From Streptomyces sp. Isolate_45 (GTDB taxonomy: Bacteria > Actinomycetota > Actinomycetes > Streptomycetales > Streptomycetaceae), in the NCBI RefSeq assembly GCF_024721315.2, contig NZ_JANFAK020000009.1:1-64000 (forward strand): DNA of 64,000 nucleotides, given 5' to 3'. Position numbers and translations under genes: made by a program. Shown one piece after another: positions 61,040-64,000 of the stretch (position 1 is the stretch's first letter; each line of letters opens with the position of its first letter). Under the pieces are notes generated by a model, which had not been told where the DNA came from, did not search any database, and was given only the letters and a program-made list of their open reading frames with translations.

Positions 61040-62671
61040 ATGTCGAAAAGTGGCGCGCCTGGCATCGACGTTCCGCGTGAGGCCCCGGCGCGGGCGCCGC
61101 TCGTTCTGGCATCACTGATCACCGTCGCCGCGGTGGCCAACTTGAACCTGTCGGTGGCCAACGTGGCGCTGCCCGCGATCGGGAAGGCCTTCGACTCATC
61201 CCAGACCGCACTGAACATGGTCGCCGTGGGGTACTCCCTCGGCCTGGCCGCGTCGGTGCTCTATCTGGGTGCGGTCGGCGACCGCCACGGGCGCAAGCTG
61301 ATGCTGCTCCTCGGCATCGGTCTGTCCATTCCCGCCTGCCTGCTCGCCGGGTACGCGCCGAACGACACGGTCCTCGTGTTGGCCCGGATCCTCGGCGGGC
61401 TCTCGGCCGGCATGGCCTACCCGACCACCCTGGCGCTGATCACGGCCCTGTGGGCGGGGCCCGCGCGGACGAAGTCGATCGCGCTGTGGTCGGCCCTGGG
61501 CGGCGGCATCTCCATGCTCGGTCCGGTGATCGCGGGCGCGCTGCTCCAACACTTCTACTGGGGGTCGGTCTTCCTCGTCACGCTGCCCCTCGCCGGGGCC
61601 GCGCTGGTCATGGCCCTGCTGTTCGTCCCCGCGCACGCCAATGAGTCGACCGAACCGGTGGACAACCTCGGCGGCGTCCTGTCCGTCCTCCTGATCGCGG
61701 GACTGGTGCTCGGGATCAACTTCGCCGTCGTCCCCAACCAGGGGGCAGTGGCCGTCGGCCTCATCGTGGTCGCCCTCACCGCCGGGGCGGCGTTCTTCTG
61801 GCGTCAGCGTCGGGCGCCCAACCCGCTGTACGACCTCCACATCGCCGGCCGGCGCACGTTCTGGGTTGCCGCATGCGCGGGAATCATCGTGTTCGGTTCC
61901 ATGATGGGGTCGGCGTTCATCAGCATGCAGTACCTGCAGAACGTGCTGGAGTACAACGCCGTCGAAGCGGGCGCCGCCATCCTCCCCCTCGTCGTGATGA
62001 TGGTGCTCGTGGCACCGCGGTCCGCGAAACTGGTCGAGACCCGAGGCGCCCGCATCACCCTGCTGATCGGCTACGCGTTCCTCTTCCTCGCCTTCGCCTG
62101 GATGCTGCTGTTCTGGGGCGAGCACAGCAGCTACTGGCAGATCGGCCTCGCCTACGTCTTCATCGGCATCGGCGCCGGCCTCGCCGGGACGCCCGCATCG
62201 CACTCGCTGACCGGATCGGTGCCCGTACGACGGGCCGGCATGGCCTCGGGCACGGCGGACCTGCAACGGGACCTCGGCGGGGCCATCATGCAGTCCTTCA
62301 TGGGCGTGCTCCTCATCGCCGGCTACGCCTCGGCCTTCAGTGCGGCGATCGCCGCTTCCCCCGAGAGCAAGAAGGTGTCGGACCAGGTCCAGAGCGAGCT
62401 GACGAAGTCGTTCGCCTCCGCCGGGCAGGTCGCCCAGCAGCACCCCGAGTACGCCGACCAGATCGTCGCGGCAGCACGCCAGTCGTTCCTCCACGGCGAC
62501 GACTGGGCGTACACCGTCGGCCTGGCCGCGATCGCCCTGGGTGCGCTGCTGGTCTTCTTCAAGTTCCCGCACGGGGACGCCGAGCGGGAACTCCTCCGGG
62601 CCTACTACACCGAGGACTCCGCCACGGCCGCCACCGCCGCCACCGAGAGGTCGGGCGGACCGGAAGCCTGA
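61040..62671 (+). CDS. MFS transporter, DHA2-like (14-helix type)
   Basis: A 543-residue transporter with about fourteen hydrophobic segments. Helix 1 is VLASLITVAAVANLNLSVAN; the loop GAVGDRHGRKLMLLLGIGLS is motif A of the family; ARILGGLSAGMAYPTTLALI follows. An extended soluble loop (SPESKKVSDQVQSELTKSFA) precedes the last helix, which is common in this subfamily. ATG 61040 has GGAGG 5 nt upstream. It should export a hydrophobic compound or drug by proton antiport. No regulator gene is adjacent. Confidence 0.93.
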   Translation: MSKSGAPGIDVPREAPARAPLVLASLITVAAVANLNLSVANVALPAIGKAFDSSQTALNMVAVGYSLGLAASVLYLGAVGDRHGRKLMLLLGIGLSIPACLLAGYAPNDTVLVLARILGGLSAGMAYPTTLALITALWAGPARTKSIALWSALGGGISMLGPVIAGALLQHFYWGSVFLVTLPLAGAALVMALLFVPAHANESTEPVDNLGGVLSVLLIAGLVLGINFAVVPNQGAVAVGLIVVALTAGAAFFWRQRRAPNPLYDLHIAGRRTFWVAACAGIIVFGSMMGSAFISMQYLQNVLEYNAVEAGAAILPLVVMMVLVAPRSAKLVETRGARITLLIGYAFLFLAFAWMLLFWGEHSSYWQIGLAYVFIGIGAGLAGTPASHSLTGSVPVRRAGMASGTADLQRDLGGAIMQSFMGVLLIAGYASAFSAAIAASPESKKVSDQVQSELTKSFASAGQVAQQHPEYADQIVAAARQSFLHGDDWAYTVGLAAIALGALLVFFKFPHGDAERELLRAYYTEDSATAATAATERSGGPEA

Positions 62672-62840
62672 GAGGTCGCCGGCCGGTCGCCGATCGCCGG
62701 CCGTATCCCACGGCATCGATGTCGCCGAAGCCCTGGGGCAGGGCGTCCGGGCACCCGCGCCTTCAGAGGATCTACGCGCCGCCGAGGTGGCTGCCGCGCT
62801 CGAATTGCCGGCCGGCCCCTGGCGAGCCCCGCTTTGGCTC

Positions 62841-63068
62841 ATGGTCCGCTATCGGGTGGTCGCCTACGTTGCCACTTTCGTGTTGGTCCTCGCCACGAAC
62901 AAGGCGCTGGTGCTGAGCGGGACCGTCTCCTACAGCGTGTGGGGCTGGATCTGGTTCGCGCCCCTCCTGCTGGCCGACGCCAAGCTCAAACAAGCCCGTC
63001 GGCTGGCACGTCAGCGAGTGATTGCCGCCACGGAGGCCCGCCATGCCGAGAATGCGACCGCCGGCTAG
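62841..63068 (+). CDS. small membrane protein (75 aa or longer)
   Basis: From ATG 62841 the frame reads MVRYRVVAYVATFVLVLATNKALVLS, with further hydrophobic YSVWGWIWFAPLLLAD and a basic helical tail (KLKQARRLARQRVIAATEA). The frame is open upstream and sensible residues (AAEVAAALELPAGPWRAPLW) precede the ATG, so a longer form from GTG near 62786 is possible. The family is not recognised. Confidence 0.5.
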   Translation: MVRYRVVAYVATFVLVLATNKALVLSGTVSYSVWGWIWFAPLLLADAKLKQARRLARQRVIAATEARHAENATAG

Positions 63069-63344
63069 TTTGCCGACGAATGCCTCGCTTGGAGGACGGC
63101 TGCGGCCCGGCGCCGATTCCGGACCTCCTTGTCCTGGGCCACCGAACCTCGACGGATAGGGATTTGTGTCGTCGAAGTTGGATCATGCATGGTCAGGCCC
63201 CGGCGGGAGGGCGACGAGGACACCGAAGGCGTGGGACCTGAAGTTCCGAAACCAGAGAGACGCGGCGAGACGGGGCACACCGGTGACCAGGGTGAACGTA
63301 GCATTGTCATCATGATTCTTTCGGTGGAGTGGAGTTGACCAGCC

Positions 63345-63611
63345 GTGATGCCCCCGTACTGCGCAGTCCCGATCTGTACTGCGTCCCACAATGACCAGGA
63401 CTACGAGAGTTTCACCCTCGTACGCTTCCGTGCGATAGAGCCACCCACCGGCCGTGAGGGACATCCCGAGAACATGCTCTGGTTCTGCAAGGATCACGTC
63501 CGTTACACCGTGGGGAAGACCGACATGAGTGCCGTCGTGGCCATGGTCCACATACGCGCGGCGATCCGACGCGGCGCTCCAAACCTCTGGCCACTCACCA
63601 GCATGCCCTGA
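63345..63611 (+). CDS. hypothetical protein (88 aa) with three Cys
   Basis: GTG 63345 (GGAG 10 nt upstream; ATG 63348 also possible) opens an 88-residue soluble frame with strong host-like third-position bias. It has two Cys near the start (YCAVPICTASHNDQDYESFT), FRAIEPPTGREGHPENMLW and FCKDHVRYTVGKTDMSAVVA. A small metal-binding protein is conceivable from the Cys/His pattern. Function unknown. Confidence 0.6.
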   Translation: MMPPYCAVPICTASHNDQDYESFTLVRFRAIEPPTGREGHPENMLWFCKDHVRYTVGKTDMSAVVAMVHIRAAIRRGAPNLWPLTSMP

Positions 63612-63679
63612 GCCCATGCCTTCGCCCCGATTCGAGGGGCGGGGACGCCCAGCGTTGTCGGGCGAAGGACGGTAGTCCC

Positions 63680-63905
63680 GCGCCGCCGCGACCGGTAGGC
63701 CCGGTAGCTGCGTTCGTGGGGGTAGGTGGACAGGGCACAGGCCGCCCCGCGCGTCGGTTACCAAGGCGGTGAGCTCCTGGTACTCGATGTCGTCGACGAC
63801 CGAGTGGTGGATCGTTCCCCGTTGTGCCTCCCACACGAACTCCACGGATTCGTCCGGAGGGAGCGAGGCGAGGGCCGCGCCGACACCGGAGGTCAGGTCG
63901 GGCCG
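63680..63905 (-). other. coding-like segment, gene structure unclear
   Basis: On the minus strand the frame LTSGVGAALASLPPDESVEF, VWEAQRGTIHHSVVDDIEYQ, ELTALVTDARGG has protein-like composition and codon bias, but a start at a sensible place is lacking and the same frame then runs antisense through the 63345 gene. A frameshifted gene extending past the window edge is likely. Confidence 0.3.
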
Positions 63906-64000
63906 ACGAGTTCGCCCGGTACGGCGTTGTCGGCGCCCGGGTGGGCCGCCTCGCCAAGCAGGCACTTACCAGCTCAATCAATGGCGCGGCATCGCCACCG

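Noticed and set aside
63183-63965. 260-residue minus-strand gene at the window end
   Set aside because: Its second half is antisense to the 63345 gene, which has the better codon bias. Only the 63680-63905 segment is kept, as coding-like.

Overview
The base composition (strongly GC-rich, GC at most third codon positions), the frequent GTG starts and the gene families present (DUF6233, DUF6545/MAB_1171c, CU044_5270, secreted RHS and lectin proteins, an AfsA-like hotdog protein) point to a Streptomyces or a close relative. Many transfer scars, pseudogenes and species-specific genes suggest accessory DNA, such as a chromosome arm or large plasmid, rather than the conserved core. No rRNA, tRNA or CRISPR array was recognised. 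All calls come from reading the sequence and from family knowledge; no database search was run.

Layout. 0-3.2 kb: a secreted transglycosylase-like protein, a broken conserved gene, two small conserved genes, and a decayed DUF6879/XRE regulator module. 3.2-7.2 kb: a replication-type block (primase-polymerase, SF3 helicase, two small coupled ORFs) between two zones of AGTCCCT-type repeats. 7.3-20.3 kb: two head-to-head copies of one operon type, encoding an HTH regulator, a HExxH ImmA/IrrE-like protein, one or two DUF6545 seven-helix membrane proteins and an FAD monooxygenase. They are separated by an IS630-family transposase and a few unrelated genes. 20.4-32 kb: a divergent pair of very large secreted proteins (a DNRLRE/LamG/ricin-lectin protein and an RHS protein with a polymorphic C-terminus), followed by a small PH-like membrane protein that may be its immunity protein. 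32-34 kb: small membrane and secreted proteins.

34-43.1 kb is a compact small-molecule cluster: a TetR regulator facing three tandem 16-bp palindromic operators, then an AfsA-like hotdog protein, an alpha/beta-barrel protein, an unknown protein, a tautomerase, a carboxymuconolactone-decarboxylase-like protein, a HAD phosphatase, a KAS III, a small Cys/His ORF, an MFS exporter and an aldo/keto reductase, closed by a strong terminator. The AfsA-like plus HAD plus reductase set resembles butyrolactone/furan hormone synthesis, but KAS III replaces the usual partners. 43.5-48 kb is a second self-regulated operon (patatin, NDH-2-like oxidoreductase, P450, TetR) behind two ACGGGGA/TCCCC palindromes.

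48-64 kb holds an ECF sigma factor with a coupled membrane protein, a frameshifted SMI1/KNR4 gene, a sortase-anchored wall protein, a NADAR-domain protein, decayed HTH and HD-domain genes, a Cys-tailed membrane protein, oleate hydratase, a secreted lipase, an MFS (DHA2-type) exporter and small hypothetical genes. The most interesting candidate system is the duplicated HTH / HExxH / DUF6545 / FAD-monooxygenase operon. The AfsA-like/KAS III cluster is second.
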